Assembly: GCF_900142545.1 (NCBI RefSeq)
Contig: NZ_FRBF01000019.1
Span: 1 to 54,520, forward strand
From: Fibrobacter sp. UWT2
GTDB lineage: Bacteria; Fibrobacterota; Fibrobacteria; Fibrobacterales; Fibrobacteraceae
Length of the DNA stretch: 54,520 nt
Direction of reading: 5' to 3'
Position numbers and translations under genes: made by a program. Below the pieces are notes generated by a model. That model ran no database searches. It had not been told where the DNA came from and was given only the letters and a program-made list of their open reading frames with translations. Shown here piece after piece: positions 8,451-17,674 of this stretch. Each line of letters starts with the position of its first letter. The first letter of the stretch is position 1.

Positions 8451-9350
8451 ATGGAAAATTCCCCCTTGAATAACGATTCCCTGAACGTTTTGATTCTGGC
8501 GGCTGGCCTTGGAACCCGTCTGCGTCCACTGACAAATGACGTGCCGAAGCCCCTTGTTCCCGTGGTTGACGCCTCGATTTTGGATTTGCAGGCCCGTAAG
8601 GCGCGTGCCATCGGAAATGTTCGTTTGCACGCAAATGCCCATTACTTGGCTGATCAGGTTGTTTCGGCGGGTGGAACTTTAGGTTTCGAAAAAGTCTGGG
8701 TGGAGCTGCCCGACATTCTCGGAACGGCCGGCCCGCTCAAGCGTATTTATAATGAAGGATATCGTGGCGGTCTCCTGATTATGAATGGCGACGCCTATTG
8801 CGATTTTGACTTGAAGGCTTTTGTAGAAAATGCGCAGGCGTTGGCTGTTCAGCTGAATGGCCCGCAGGTGGCCTTGCTTGCGGTTGATTTCCCGAAGGTG
8901 AACACATTCCGCGTGGGTGCGGATGGTCGCTTGGCCGGCGTGGTCGGCCGTTTCGGTAGTGAAGATGGTCTGCCTGCGACGTTCTCGGGTGTTTCGTGGT
9001 ACAGCGACGAGGCTCTTTCGCGCATTCGCGACGGGGAATTCGATATCCGTGAATTCTGGAAGCAAGAGATTGCGGCGGGTCGCGCTCCGTTCGTGGACAT
9101 GACGCAACTGCATGCGACTTGGATTGATATGGGCTCGCCCGAAGGCTTGATGTCGGCGGTGGAGGCTCGCTTGAAGGAACTTGGCCGCGACGTAAACGAA
9201 GCCGTTGTCGAAGAAGGTGTTCAAGTGCCCGCTTCAGCAAAGATTATTCATTCTGTCTTATATAAGGGTGCTGTTATTTCTGAAAATGAAGTTATTCAGG
9301 ATGAAATTCGAGGAAAAGACTTCTCCTGGAAAATCGCTCCTAACCACTAA
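8451..9350 (+). CDS. Sugar-phosphate nucleotidyltransferase (MurNAc-1-P uridylyltransferase-like)
   Basis: 299 residues. LILAAGLGTRLRPLTNDVPKPLVPV is the nucleotide-binding signature (LAAGxGTRLxPxT...PKP) of NTP-transferases, and IMNGDAYCDFD is the metal-binding GD motif. WIDMGSPEGLMSA near the end is typical of the MurU/HddC-like group. A nucleotide-sugar for cell wall recycling or surface glycan synthesis is likely; the sugar is unknown. ATG at 8451 is chosen because the upstream in-frame extension overlaps the divergent gene. The last codons run into a heptamer array. Confidence 0.8.
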   Translation: MENSPLNNDSLNVLILAAGLGTRLRPLTNDVPKPLVPVVDASILDLQARKARAIGNVRLHANAHYLADQVVSAGGTLGFEKVWVELPDILGTAGPLKRIYNEGYRGGLLIMNGDAYCDFDLKAFVENAQALAVQLNGPQVALLAVDFPKVNTFRVGADGRLAGVVGRFGSEDGLPATFSGVSWYSDEALSRIRDGEFDIREFWKQEIAAGRAPFVDMTQLHATWIDMGSPEGLMSAVEARLKELGRDVNEAVVEEGVQVPASAKIIHSVLYKGAVISENEVIQDEIRGKDFSWKIAPNH

Positions 9351-9388
9351 TCACTAACCACTGTCTACTTCCTACTTCTAACTATCTT
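9340..9388. repeat. 7-bp-period array between two genes
   Basis: Units can be written TAACCAC TAATCAC TAACCAC TGTCTAC TTCCTAC TTCTAAC, then TATCTT and the next start codon. The array begins inside the last codons of the upstream gene and runs to the next ATG, so no room is left for an ordinary Shine-Dalgarno site. Confidence 0.6.
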
Positions 9389-10183
9389 ATGCGCAAATTC
9401 AGAGTCGTTTTAGTAGAACCGGAACATCCGCACAATGTGGGTTTTGTTGCCCGCGCCATGCACTGCTATGCCCTCGATGAACTTTATATTGTTTACCCGA
9501 GGCGCGACAAGGTCATCGAAAATTCTTACCATACGGCTCCGAACAGCCACGAGGTCTTGGACAAGGCGACCATCGTTCACAAGTTCGAAGATGCTATTGG
9601 CGATTGCGCTTGCGCGGTTGCGTTTAGTCGCCGCATTTACGGTTCTGCCATCAAGCATACGATGATGCCTGGGCTTTCGGAATTGTTGCCTGAAAATGGT
9701 ACGATTGCGCTGGTGTTCGGCCGCGAATCTTGCGGGCTTGAAACCGAAGAAGTGAACGCTTGCACCTACCAGTGCGAAATCCCGGTGCCGGGACTCATGA
9801 GCTTGAACTTGGCGCAGGCGGTGACGGTGGGCCTTTATGAACTTTGCCGCAGTGGTGCGCTTGCCAATGGTGAAGGCCGTGCAAAGCGGGGGAGCAAGGG
9901 TGCCTGCGAAACGGCCCCGGCAACCATCGACCAGATCGACAGTTTCAAGAAGTTCCTGGACCGCTATCTGACTGGCCAGTATCACGACCAGTCTTGGCGC
10001 GACAACTTCCTCAATACGCTCTTGCAGCGTTTGCATCCAACCCGCAACGAACTTTCCGCTTTGTTTGGCCTCATCCGTAATCTTGCAAAAAAGCCTGCCC
10101 GTCTGGAACAGGCCGCCGACAAGGCCGCGGCACAGAAAGCCGCTAAGGCTGCCGAAACGGCCGAGTCTACTGAATCGAAATAA
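9389..10183 (+). CDS. TrmJ-like tRNA/rRNA 2'-O-methyltransferase (SPOUT family)
   Basis: 264 residues. The SPOUT knot is clear: VLVEPEHPHNVGFVARAM at the start, ALVFGRESCGLETEEV (SAM-loop Glu-Arg/Glu-Ser pattern) and IPVPGLMSLNLAQAVTVGLYEL, the SLNLxQAV motif of the TrmH/SpoU group. The N-terminal placement of the SPOUT domain and a helical C-terminal part (about 175-264, with an Ala/Lys-rich tail) fit TrmJ, which methylates position 32 of tRNAs. The exact RNA target is inference. The next gene starts directly after its stop. Confidence 0.8.
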   Translation: MRKFRVVLVEPEHPHNVGFVARAMHCYALDELYIVYPRRDKVIENSYHTAPNSHEVLDKATIVHKFEDAIGDCACAVAFSRRIYGSAIKHTMMPGLSELLPENGTIALVFGRESCGLETEEVNACTYQCEIPVPGLMSLNLAQAVTVGLYELCRSGALANGEGRAKRGSKGACETAPATIDQIDSFKKFLDRYLTGQYHDQSWRDNFLNTLLQRLHPTRNELSALFGLIRNLAKKPARLEQAADKAAAQKAAKAAETAESTESK

Positions 10184-10546
10184 ATGGAAGTCGAATACAA
10201 CATCGCCGGGCGAATTCTGGCCAAGGAAGGCACGCGCGTCATAACGCTGGCCGAAATCCTTGCGTCGCCCTTGGTGGTGAATGGCACCGCGGGTGCCGCG
10301 ACGAATGCCGCCGACCTCTCCGAAGATTCCCTCGCCGCTTATTGCAAGGCTGTTTCGGCGCAGAACGCCTGCAAAGTCTACCTCTGGAAAGACTGCGAAG
10401 AATACGGTAACGCGAATGTGTTCAACGGCGGCTCCGATTACGAAGTCGTGAACGAAGTTTGCTTCTTATGCATCTGCGACAGCGGAAAAGAAATGGTCCG
10501 TGAAACCACGAACCACTGGAACGAGAAAATCAACGCCGTTATTTAG
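10184..10546 (+). CDS. Hypothetical protein
   Basis: 120 residues, starting one base after the stop of the methyltransferase gene, so probably translationally coupled. No membrane segment or signal peptide. The N-terminal half is Ala-rich (residues 27-65) and the C-terminal half has VYLWKDCEEYGNANVF and EVCFLCICDSGKEMV, with five Cys in all. I do not recognise a family. Codon use matches its neighbours, which supports a real gene. Confidence 0.6.
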   Translation: MEVEYNIAGRILAKEGTRVITLAEILASPLVVNGTAGAATNAADLSEDSLAAYCKAVSAQNACKVYLWKDCEEYGNANVFNGGSDYEVVNEVCFLCICDSGKEMVRETTNHWNEKINAVI

Positions 10547-10571
10547 CGATAAACCTTTTTAATTTTACACT

Positions 10572-11006
10572 ATGACCACGAAGACAATTAAAATTCAGTA
10601 CCTCGATGAATCTATCCCGAAACTCACATACGTTGGCGGCAAGTCCGACTGGATTGACCTTGCCGCGGCAGAGAACGTGACTCTCAAGGCGGGGGAGTTC
10701 CGCCTGATTCATCTGGGCGTTGCGATGAAATTGCCTGAGGGTTTCGAGGCGCATATTGCACCGCGCAGTTCCACGTTCAAGAATTTCGGCATCCTGCAGG
10801 CGAATTCCGTGGGTGTGGTCGATTCTAGTTACTGCGGCGCAAACGACTGGTGGAAAATGCCCGTTTACGCCACCCGCGACGTGACCATCGAGAAGGGGAG
10901 CCGCATCGCGCAGTTCCGCATCATGGAAATCCAGCCGACGCTCACCTTCGAAGAAGGCTCTCTCGACGGTGCCGACCGCGGCGGATTCGGCAGCACGGGA
11001 ATCTAG
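10572..11006 (+). CDS. dut: dUTPase-like nucleotidohydrolase
   Basis: 144 residues, the normal size for trimeric dUTPase, which converts dUTP to dUMP and pyrophosphate. Motifs in order: DLAAAE (1), APRSSTFKNFGI (2), GVVDSSYCGANDWWKMPVYA (3, with the base Asp), GSRIAQFRIM (4) and the flexible-arm RGGFGSTG (5). Motif 2 has PRSST in place of PRSG and motif 3 has CGANDW in place of RGE, as in some phage-like and clostridial dUTPases. TAATTT at 10560-10565 sits six bases before the ATG. Confidence 0.85.
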   Translation: MTTKTIKIQYLDESIPKLTYVGGKSDWIDLAAAENVTLKAGEFRLIHLGVAMKLPEGFEAHIAPRSSTFKNFGILQANSVGVVDSSYCGANDWWKMPVYATRDVTIEKGSRIAQFRIMEIQPTLTFEEGSLDGADRGGFGSTGI

Positions 11007-11036
11007 GGAACACAGATTTTATTTCGTTTATACCGA

Positions 11037-11071
11037 CCCGAATGTATCTTTGAATTTACATTCGGGTTTTT
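11037..11071 (+). terminator. Rho-independent terminator after dut
   Basis: Stem CCCGAATGTA / TACATTCGGG with a ten-base loop followed by TTTTT. Confidence 0.85.
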
Positions 11072-11108
11072 CGTCTTTGGAGTCATCTCACGATTCTACC
11101 CCCAAACC

Positions 11109-11150
11109 ACTGTCTACAGCCTACTGTCTACTGCCTACTTCCTACTCACT
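11109..11150. repeat. 7-bp-period array
   Basis: Six heptamers in phase: CTGTCTA CAGCCTA CTGTCTA CTGCCTA CTTCCTA CTCACTT, followed by a looser TCTCGTCTTTCGTC pyrimidine-rich tract. It fills most of the gap between dut and the DsbA-like gene. Confidence 0.65.
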
Positions 11151-11188
11151 TTCTCAAACCTCTCGTCTTTCGTCTCTCGTCTAATTAG

Positions 11189-11234
11189 TATATTTCCCCT
11201 ACACCGGCAGGTATAGCGCCTGCCCAGATTTTTT
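11189..11234 (+). promoter_or_regulatory. Promoter and hairpin leader of the DsbA-like gene
   Basis: TATATT at 11189-11194 predicts a start near 11201. From 11206 a stem GGCAGG/CCTGCC (loop TATAGCG) is followed by CAGATTTTTT. A terminator-like hairpin this close to the 5' end suggests attenuation or mRNA protection. The gene itself has a ribosome-binding site AAAAGG before the ATG at 11253. Confidence 0.45.
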
Positions 11235-11252
11235 AACATCAAAAGGAAAAAC

Positions 11253-11987
11253 ATGAAACGTCTCCCCATTGTCGCTCTCGCAGTATGTTTCGCTGGTCTC
11301 GTTGCCTGCAATCAGGCTTCCGCCGGCGGTTCGTTCAACCAGCAGGCCAGGCTTGATAACCTCGAAAAGGATTTCAAGCAGGTTAAGGAAGAATTCGAAA
11401 TCATCAAGTATGCCCTCGACAAGCGCGGCATCTCTCTGGAACAGGCCCGCGCTGAAATGGAAGCGGACAACAAGGTTTGGGACATTCCCGACGAAGATAG
11501 CCCGGTCTTTGGCAACACCAAGAACCCGAAGCTCACGATTGTTGAATTTACCGAATTCCAGTGCCCGTACTGCTCCCGCATCGCTCCGGTCATGAAGGAA
11601 CTCAACGAAAAGTATCCGGACAAGATCAAGTTCGTGTACAAGCACTTCCCGCTCAGCTTCCACTCCAATGCTCGCGCCGCAGCTGCCTCTTCTATCGCTG
11701 CTCAGAAGCAGGGCAAGTTCTGGGAATACCGCTACGCCCTCGCTCCGCATAGCCGCGAACTCGGCGACTCCATCTATGTGGAAGTTGCAAAGCAGATCGG
11801 TTTGAACGTGGAACAGTTCAAGAAGGACATGGTGCTTGACTCTGCCATGAACGCCCGTATCGACAAGGACTTCCAGCTCGGTACCGAAGTCGGCGTGCAG
11901 GGTACCCCGAACTTCTACATCAACGGCAAGCGTCAGGACCGTTTCAGCCCGGAACTGGTTGAAAAGCTCCTCAAGGAAGCCAAGTAA
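11253..11987 (+). CDS. DsbA-like thioredoxin-fold lipoprotein
   Basis: 244 residues. A lipoprotein signal peptide ends LVAC (Cys at about 19). A coiled-coil-like segment (about 32-75) precedes a DsbA/DsbG-type thioredoxin domain with the active site CPYC at Cys104 and Cys107 and the cis-proline loop GTPNFYING near 215. CPYC and the helical insertion are like the BdbD/DsbA-like proteins that oxidise or isomerise disulfides in exported proteins. It lies directly upstream of the large secreted endoglucanase gene, whose catalytic part contains several Cys, so a role in its folding is plausible but not shown. Confidence 0.82.
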   Translation: MKRLPIVALAVCFAGLVACNQASAGGSFNQQARLDNLEKDFKQVKEEFEIIKYALDKRGISLEQARAEMEADNKVWDIPDEDSPVFGNTKNPKLTIVEFTEFQCPYCSRIAPVMKELNEKYPDKIKFVYKHFPLSFHSNARAAAASSIAAQKQGKFWEYRYALAPHSRELGDSIYVEVAKQIGLNVEQFKKDMVLDSAMNARIDKDFQLGTEVGVQGTPNFYINGKRQDRFSPELVEKLLKEAK

Positions 11988-12012
11988 TTACTCAAGCGGT
12001 TCAATCTGTAAA

Positions 12013-12041
12013 CGCGACTTCGCGTCGCGTGCTTCCTTTTT
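12013..12041 (+). terminator. Possible terminator before the GH51 gene
   Basis: Stem CGCGAC / GTCGCG, loop TTCGC, then TGCTTCCTTTTTG. The T-run starts seven bases after the stem, so strength is uncertain. Confidence 0.5.
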
Positions 12042-12102
12042 GAACGCGAAAATTTTAATTTCAAAATCAAACTAAAAAACACAACCAAAAGGACACGATC
12101 AT

Positions 12103-15100
12103 ATGATGAAGCGTACATTGACTGCCGCTACCGTCGCCCTCCTCGGCTTCGGCGTAACGGCTACAATGGCTCAGCCGAAAGCACCGCGCGTAGTTCCTTA
12201 CAAGTTCTTCGACGAACAGTATCGTCCGGGGGGCTTTGACTACGCATACGGCGGCAAGAGCAAAGGTATCACCATCACTAAAGACGGCGGCTACAAGTCT
12301 AAGGCTGCCTTGAACATCAAGCTTGACCCGAGCGAATATTCGGGCGCTTCTGTTTGCTTGTACAACGAAACCTTCGACCTCAACAAGTTCATGCTCGACT
12401 CCAAGCTCGAATTCATGATCAAGGGTAAGAAGGGTGGCGAAGCCGTTAAGGTCGGCCTTTTGGACGAAGAAGTTTCTGACGGCAAGAAGACCCAGGTCGT
12501 TCTCCCGATGAACAAGTACATCCAGGGCGGTGCCGTGACGACGGATTGGAAGAAGGTTTCCATTCCTCTCGTGGACTTCCCGGACCGTGGTCTCTACTGG
12601 GACAACACCCGTAAGTCTGAATTCCCGGCTCGCATTGACTGGGACAAGATTGCAGAAATCCGCTTCTCTATCGACAAGAGCGGCGCATCTGATTTCGAAA
12701 TCTGGGTCGACAACATCGAAATCGTGAAGGGCAACAAGAAGGCCGCTCCGAAGAAGAAGGTTGTCTACTGGGATGAAAACAACGATGTCATTGACGGCCC
12801 GAAGAACCCCGAAAAGCTCGACGGCAAGGCTAAGCCTGTCAAGAACGGTACGTTCTACGATAACCAGCTCAAGGGCTTCAGCTACAGCTACGGTGGTCTC
12901 TCTGCCCAGCGCGAAGCTGACTCCAAGACTCAGGGCAACCCGAACGTGCTCGCCCTGTACATCGATAACAACGACTGGTCCGGTGTGACCTACTCTCTTG
13001 GCGAAGGCAAGTACATTGACCTCTCCAAGGTGCGTAACAAGGGCGGTCTCTACTTCTGGATCAAGGGTAAGCTCGGCGGCGAAAAGGTGTACGTCGGTAT
13101 CCTCGACAACCAGGGTAATGACATCAAGAGCCAGACCAAGATTAGCCTGAACGACTGGATCGAAGGCTCCAAGGTCAGCAAGGACTGGAAGCTCGTCAAG
13201 ATTCCTCTGAAGAAGTTCGGCGACAAGGGTAAGGCTTGGGACGCTAACAAGCAGGCCGAAGTTGCTAAGGACGTGCAGTGGAACAAGATTCAGGAAGTCC
13301 GCTTCTCTGTGGGCAAGGGTGAAAACCAGGGTGAACCGGGCAAGCCGGCTCCTGTGACCATCTTCGTCGACCAGATTACCTTCACCGAAAATATCGACTG
13401 GGTTGACCCGGATATCAAGTGGGATAACTGGAAATCCAAGGCTCCGGATGTCGTGATTTCTGACTTCGAAGGCAAGTTTGGCAAGGACAAGTGGGAACCG
13501 TCTTTCGGTCCGAAGTCCAAGGCCGAAATCGAAATGCCGTACAAGACCTCCAAGCTCGACGGCAACAGCCTCTACATCAAGCACTTCGAAATGTCCGACT
13601 GGGTGGACTTCGTTCTTGACTTTACCAAGAACGGTGCCGCTCACGACGCTAAGCAGCGCGACTGGACGAACCATTGGGGCATCATGTTCGACGTCTACTC
13701 CGAACGTGCATGGCAGTCCATCACGGTTCAGATCGGTGACGCTGGCAACGAACTCTTCGTTTCCAACACCGGTGTACCTCGCGGTCGCACCACGGTGATC
13801 GTGCCGTTCCGCACGTTCTCCAAGTTCCCGTACTACCAGCCGCCTAACGCTAAGGAAAACGGCGTGTTCGACCTCAAGAACGTCGTTTCTCTCGACTTCA
13901 AACCGGGTGGAGAAGGTTCTAACGGTAGCTTCGAAATCGACAACATTAAGCTCACCAACCAGAAGGAAGTCAAGGCTGCTGCTCGCCCGGCTCTCGTGAA
14001 GGTTGAAGTTAAGGGTACCGGCGACGTGATCAACCCGAACATCTCGGGCGGCCTCTTCGGTATCAACGCTGCACTTTGGGATGGCGACATGCTCGACAAT
14101 CCGAAGTTCAAGGTTCAGACTGCTGAATACGCCAAGCGCATCAACCACGGCATCATCCGTTATCCGGGTGGTCTCCGTGCCGATGACGACCACTGGAAGG
14201 AAATCCTCGACAACCACGACTGGATGGTCGATACCGACGAATTCCTCGCTTGGTTGAAGAAGACCGGTTCTAACGCCATGTTCACCGTGAACTTCGGTTC
14301 CGGTACCGAACAGGAAGCCGCTGCTTGGGTGAAGCACACCAACATCGACAAGAAGGCCGGCATCGTTTACTGGGAAATCGGTAACGAAGTCTATGGTAAC
14401 TGGCACCCGTACTATGAAAAGTATGGTAAGGACGGCGGTACCATTTATGGTAAGCGCGCCCGTAAGTTCATCGAAGCCATGAAGAAGGTTGACCCGACTA
14501 TTAAGGTCGCAGTCCTCGGCGTGCTCGATGGCCAGTGGAACGACAACGTGCTCAAGGAAACCGGCGACATTGCCGACGGTCTCATTGTTCACCACTATCC
14601 GCAGCACCTCGGTGAAGAAAACGACTTCGCACTCCTCTCTGCTCCGCAGGACCTCGTTCCTATCTACAGCCGTCTCCATAAGGTTGTGGACAAGTGGACC
14701 AGCCACTTCAAGAAGGACAAGAAGATCGAACTCTGGCTCACCGAATGGAACTCCGTGGACTTCAACCCGGGTCCGCAGACCATCTCTCTCGAAAACGGTC
14801 TGTTCGTTGCTGACTACCTCGCTATGCTCGCCACTGAAAATGTGGACAACGCACAGTACTGGGATATCCACAACGACATCACTCCGGAAGGCGGTGACTA
14901 CGGTTACCTGACCCGTTCTGCAGAAGAATGCATGAACTGCCCGCGTCCGAGCTACTGGGCATTCCAGATGGCTTCTGACGCTCTCCGCGGCAAGCTCCTC
15001 AAGACCGAAATTACCGGTGACAAGGAATCGCTCATCACGACCTACTACACCGAAAACGGCAAGAAGAAGAGCCTCCTCGTGATCAACAAGAGCCCGTACA

Positions 15101-15291
15101 GCGACTACGAACTCAAGCTGAACATTCCTGGCTTCAAGGGCAAGGCCACTGTCCAGACTCTCGACCGCAGCACCGAAAAGCTGAAGGAAGGCTGGGCAAA
15201 CGATCCGTCCAAGAAGGCCAAGAAGGGTGTTGACATCAGCAAGCCGGTCAAGGTCGGCAAGCGCACCGTCACCCTCATCACGGTGGAATAA
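12103..15291 (+). CDS. celF: GH51 endoglucanase F-like enzyme with three N-terminal carbohydrate-binding-like modules
   Basis: 1062 residues (about 118 kDa), secreted via a signal peptide (1-24, ending MAQ). Three related beta-sandwich modules follow (about 25-210, 235-430, 440-615); each has YSYGG/YAYGG-like starts, S-G-x-x-x-x-L, a lysine-rich IKGKxGGExVxVGxLD segment and an IxEIRFSxxK end, as in CIA30/CBM11-like folds. The GH51-type (beta/alpha)8 domain covers about 640-1000 with acid/base Glu762 in WEIGNEV and nucleophile Glu881 in LTEWN, then a beta domain to the end. Size and architecture match what I recall of F. succinogenes endoglucanase F (Cel51A), which binds cellulose; the symbol rests on that memory. 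Strong codon bias suggests high expression. AAGGA precedes the paired ATGs at 12103/12106. Confidence 0.8.
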   Translation: MMKRTLTAATVALLGFGVTATMAQPKAPRVVPYKFFDEQYRPGGFDYAYGGKSKGITITKDGGYKSKAALNIKLDPSEYSGASVCLYNETFDLNKFMLDSKLEFMIKGKKGGEAVKVGLLDEEVSDGKKTQVVLPMNKYIQGGAVTTDWKKVSIPLVDFPDRGLYWDNTRKSEFPARIDWDKIAEIRFSIDKSGASDFEIWVDNIEIVKGNKKAAPKKKVVYWDENNDVIDGPKNPEKLDGKAKPVKNGTFYDNQLKGFSYSYGGLSAQREADSKTQGNPNVLALYIDNNDWSGVTYSLGEGKYIDLSKVRNKGGLYFWIKGKLGGEKVYVGILDNQGNDIKSQTKISLNDWIEGSKVSKDWKLVKIPLKKFGDKGKAWDANKQAEVAKDVQWNKIQEVRFSVGKGENQGEPGKPAPVTIFVDQITFTENIDWVDPDIKWDNWKSKAPDVVISDFEGKFGKDKWEPSFGPKSKAEIEMPYKTSKLDGNSLYIKHFEMSDWVDFVLDFTKNGAAHDAKQRDWTNHWGIMFDVYSERAWQSITVQIGDAGNELFVSNTGVPRGRTTVIVPFRTFSKFPYYQPPNAKENGVFDLKNVVSLDFKPGGEGSNGSFEIDNIKLTNQKEVKAAARPALVKVEVKGTGDVINPNISGGLFGINAALWDGDMLDNPKFKVQTAEYAKRINHGIIRYPGGLRADDDHWKEILDNHDWMVDTDEFLAWLKKTGSNAMFTVNFGSGTEQEAAAWVKHTNIDKKAGIVYWEIGNEVYGNWHPYYEKYGKDGGTIYGKRARKFIEAMKKVDPTIKVAVLGVLDGQWNDNVLKETGDIADGLIVHHYPQHLGEENDFALLSAPQDLVPIYSRLHKVVDKWTSHFKKDKKIELWLTEWNSVDFNPGPQTISLENGLFVADYLAMLATENVDNAQYWDIHNDITPEGGDYGYLTRSAEECMNCPRPSYWAFQMASDALRGKLLKTEITGDKESLITTYYTENGKKKSLLVINKSPYSDYELKLNIPGFKGKATVQTLDRSTEKLKEGWANDPSKKAKKGVDISKPVKVGKRTVTLITVE

Positions 15292-15299
15292 GGAATATC

Positions 15300-15364
15300 A
15301 TTCCGGCTTAACCGCCGGAATCATTCTTTGAAGAAACGCCTCGGCTCTGCCGGGGCGTTCTTTT
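15300..15364 (+). terminator. Double terminator after the GH51 gene
   Basis: First hairpin ATTCCGGC / GCCGGAAT (15300-15321). The second, stronger, is AACGCCTCGGC-TCT-GCCGGGGCGTT (15335-15359) followed by CTTTT. Confidence 0.8.
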
Positions 15365-15408
15365 ATATTCGGCAAATATATCCGATTAATGAAGCCGGCT
15401 GTATAAAC

Positions 15409-15443
15409 GAAAAGCCGCAGGCAAACGCCCGCGGCTTTTTTTA
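15409..15443 (-). terminator. Terminator after glgB
   Basis: AAAAGCCGC / GCGGCTTTT stem with T-runs on both strands; it serves the convergent glgB transcript and could also stop transcription from the left. Confidence 0.75.
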
Positions 15444-15457
15444 GATATTTTGTTGAG

Positions 15458-17674
15458 TTATCTTTCCAAGCGGAAGTAGACTGCGGCCAGCGGCGGGAGC
15501 TTGATATTCAGGCTCCACTGGCGGTTCTGCCACGGAATGTCCTGCGTCCAGACTTCGCCGAAGTTCCCCACGTTTGAGCCGCCAAACATGCTAGCGTCCG
15601 TGTTGAAGATTTCCTTCCACTTGCCGCGAGTCGGAGCGCCCAGGCGGTAGTCATTGCGGACTACCGGCGTGAAGTTGAACACGCAGAGGATTTCGTTTCC
15701 GTGGTCGTCCTTACGCACAAAACTTACGATGGAATTGTCGGCGTCGTCGCACCAGATCCATTCAAAGCCAGTGTAGTAGTGGTCGATTTCCCAGAACGGG
15801 GCGTTTTCCTTGTACAGGTGGTTCAAAACCTTCATCATCTGCAGGAGCTTGCCGTGGCTATCCCAGCTGACCAAGTGCCAGTCGAGGGAGCGCTTTTCGT
15901 TCCATTCGCGGAACTGACCGAAATCGTTGCCCATGAAGTTGAGTTTCTTGCCCGGATGCGCGTACTGGAAGGCGTAGGTGAGGCGGAGGTTTGCAAACTT
16001 CTGCCAGTTATCTCCCGGCATCTTACCGAGCATTGAACCCTTGCCGTGAACCACTTCGTCGTGGCTGAACACCTGGATGAAGTTTTCGCTGTAGGCGTAC
16101 ACCATGCTGAAAGTCAGCTGGTTGTGGTGGTACTTACGGTGAATCGGTTCGTGCTGAATATAGCTGAGGAAGTCGTTCATCCAGCCCATGTTCCACTTGT
16201 AGTGGAAGCCGAGGCCGCCCTGTTCAGGCGGACGCGTAATGCTCGGGAAGCTGGTGGATTCTTCGGCAATCAAGATTGCATGCGGCGTGAGGCGGCCCAT
16301 GATGCTGTTCAGGTGCTTCAGGAATTCGAGCGTATCGTAGTTGATATTGCCGCCATCCTTGTTCGGCACCCACTGGCCGGGGCCCTTACCGTAGTCGAGG
16401 TAAAGCATCGATGCCACAGCGTCGACGCGCAGGCCGTCGCAGTGGAATTCCTTGAGCCAGTACATGGCGTTTGCAATCAGGAAGTTCTTGACTTCGTTGC
16501 GGCCCAGGTTGAAAATGTAGGTGCCCCAGTGCGGGTGCTCGCCCTGGCGCGGGTCGGCGTGTTCGTAACAGGCGGTGCCGTCGAAACGTCCGAGTGCGTG
16601 AGCATCCTTCGGGAAGTGGGCCGGAACCCAGTCCACAATCACGCCGATTTCGTTCTGGTGGCAAAGGTCCACAAAATGGCGGAACTGGTCAGGCGTACCG
16701 TAACGGCTCGTGGGGGAGTAGTAACCGGTCACCTGGTAGCCCCAAGATTCATCGAGCGGGTGTTCGGCAAGCGGCAAGAATTCCACGTGCGTGTAGCCCA
16801 TTTCCTTAAGGTACGGAATCAAGGTGTCTGCAAGTTCGTCCCAGTTGAGGAAACGATCCGGATTTGCGGGGTCGCGACGCCAAGAGCCTGCGTGGACTTC
16901 GTAAATGTTCATCGGCGAACCGAAGACCTTGGTTGCCCAATGCGTAGTCATGTAAAGGTCATCACCCCATTCGTAGCCATCGAGGTGCGTGGTAATGGAG
17001 GCGGTTGCCGGGCGGACTTCGCTGAGTTTTGCGAGCGGGTCCACCTTCACGTGCAGGTTGCCGTCGGCACCATGAATTTCAAAGCGGTAGAGTTCGCCTT
17101 CGCCAATGTTCGGAATAAAGATTTCCCAAATGCCGGTGCTGCCGAGCATGCGCATCTGGTGGCGGCGGCCGTCCCAGCTGTTAAAGCTACCGACCACGGA
17201 GACCGCGCGGGCGTTCGGAGCCCAAACAGCAAAGTGTACGCCTTTAAAGCCCTGGTGTTCTACAAGGTTTGCGCCCAACTTGCGGTACAGTTCGTAGTGC
17301 GTGCCGCTGGAAATCAAGTGGCGGTCAAAGTCGCTAAGTACAGGGAGGAATGCATACGGGTCAGTCAGCGTGTATTCGTTGCCGTCGTCCTGCTTGATAA
17401 TCAAGTTATAAAAGAACGGTTCGTATTCCTTGTCGAGAATGGCTTCGAAAAATCCCGTGTTGCCAAGCTTCATGAAGTCGAACTCGAACTCGCCGTCGCA
17501 AGATTCACCGCGAATAAAGCTAGCCTGCGGCTGGTAAGCGCGAATCACCGTCTTCACGCCGCGGTCCGTATTCAGCGGATGCAAACCCAAGATGGAAAAA
17601 GGATCCTTTGTATTAAAATCCCAAATGGCACGCATGTCTTCCGAAGTCAAGCTCGTGAAGTCATTCCATTCCAT
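15458..17674 (-). CDS. glgB: 1,4-alpha-glucan branching enzyme GlgB
   Basis: 738 residues, the usual length. It forms alpha-1,6 branches in glycogen in the cytoplasm. An N-terminal CBM48-type part (about 25-220; DPFSILGLHPL and FAVWAPNARAVSVVGSFNSWDG) is followed by the GH13 barrel: VDWVPAHF, DGLRVDAVA with nucleophile Asp418, IAEEST with acid Glu471 and FSHDEVVHGKGSM, then a C-terminal beta domain. The start ATG has AGGAG eight bases upstream, and TATATT sits further upstream. Divergent from the pyridoxal-kinase-like gene. Fibrobacter stores large amounts of glycogen, which fits. Confidence 0.95.
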   Translation of the reverse strand: MEWNDFTSLTSEDMRAIWDFNTKDPFSILGLHPLNTDRGVKTVIRAYQPQASFIRGESCDGEFEFDFMKLGNTGFFEAILDKEYEPFFYNLIIKQDDGNEYTLTDPYAFLPVLSDFDRHLISSGTHYELYRKLGANLVEHQGFKGVHFAVWAPNARAVSVVGSFNSWDGRRHQMRMLGSTGIWEIFIPNIGEGELYRFEIHGADGNLHVKVDPLAKLSEVRPATASITTHLDGYEWGDDLYMTTHWATKVFGSPMNIYEVHAGSWRRDPANPDRFLNWDELADTLIPYLKEMGYTHVEFLPLAEHPLDESWGYQVTGYYSPTSRYGTPDQFRHFVDLCHQNEIGVIVDWVPAHFPKDAHALGRFDGTACYEHADPRQGEHPHWGTYIFNLGRNEVKNFLIANAMYWLKEFHCDGLRVDAVASMLYLDYGKGPGQWVPNKDGGNINYDTLEFLKHLNSIMGRLTPHAILIAEESTSFPSITRPPEQGGLGFHYKWNMGWMNDFLSYIQHEPIHRKYHHNQLTFSMVYAYSENFIQVFSHDEVVHGKGSMLGKMPGDNWQKFANLRLTYAFQYAHPGKKLNFMGNDFGQFREWNEKRSLDWHLVSWDSHGKLLQMMKVLNHLYKENAPFWEIDHYYTGFEWIWCDDADNSIVSFVRKDDHGNEILCVFNFTPVVRNDYRLGAPTRGKWKEIFNTDASMFGGSNVGNFGEVWTQDIPWQNRQWSLNIKLPPLAAVYFRLER

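Noticed and set aside
12067-14871. 934-codon open frame on the minus strand opposite the GH51 gene
   Set aside because: It mirrors the strongly biased codons of the real gene. Its product has no motif or start context, while the plus strand has a signal peptide, modules and catalytic residues.
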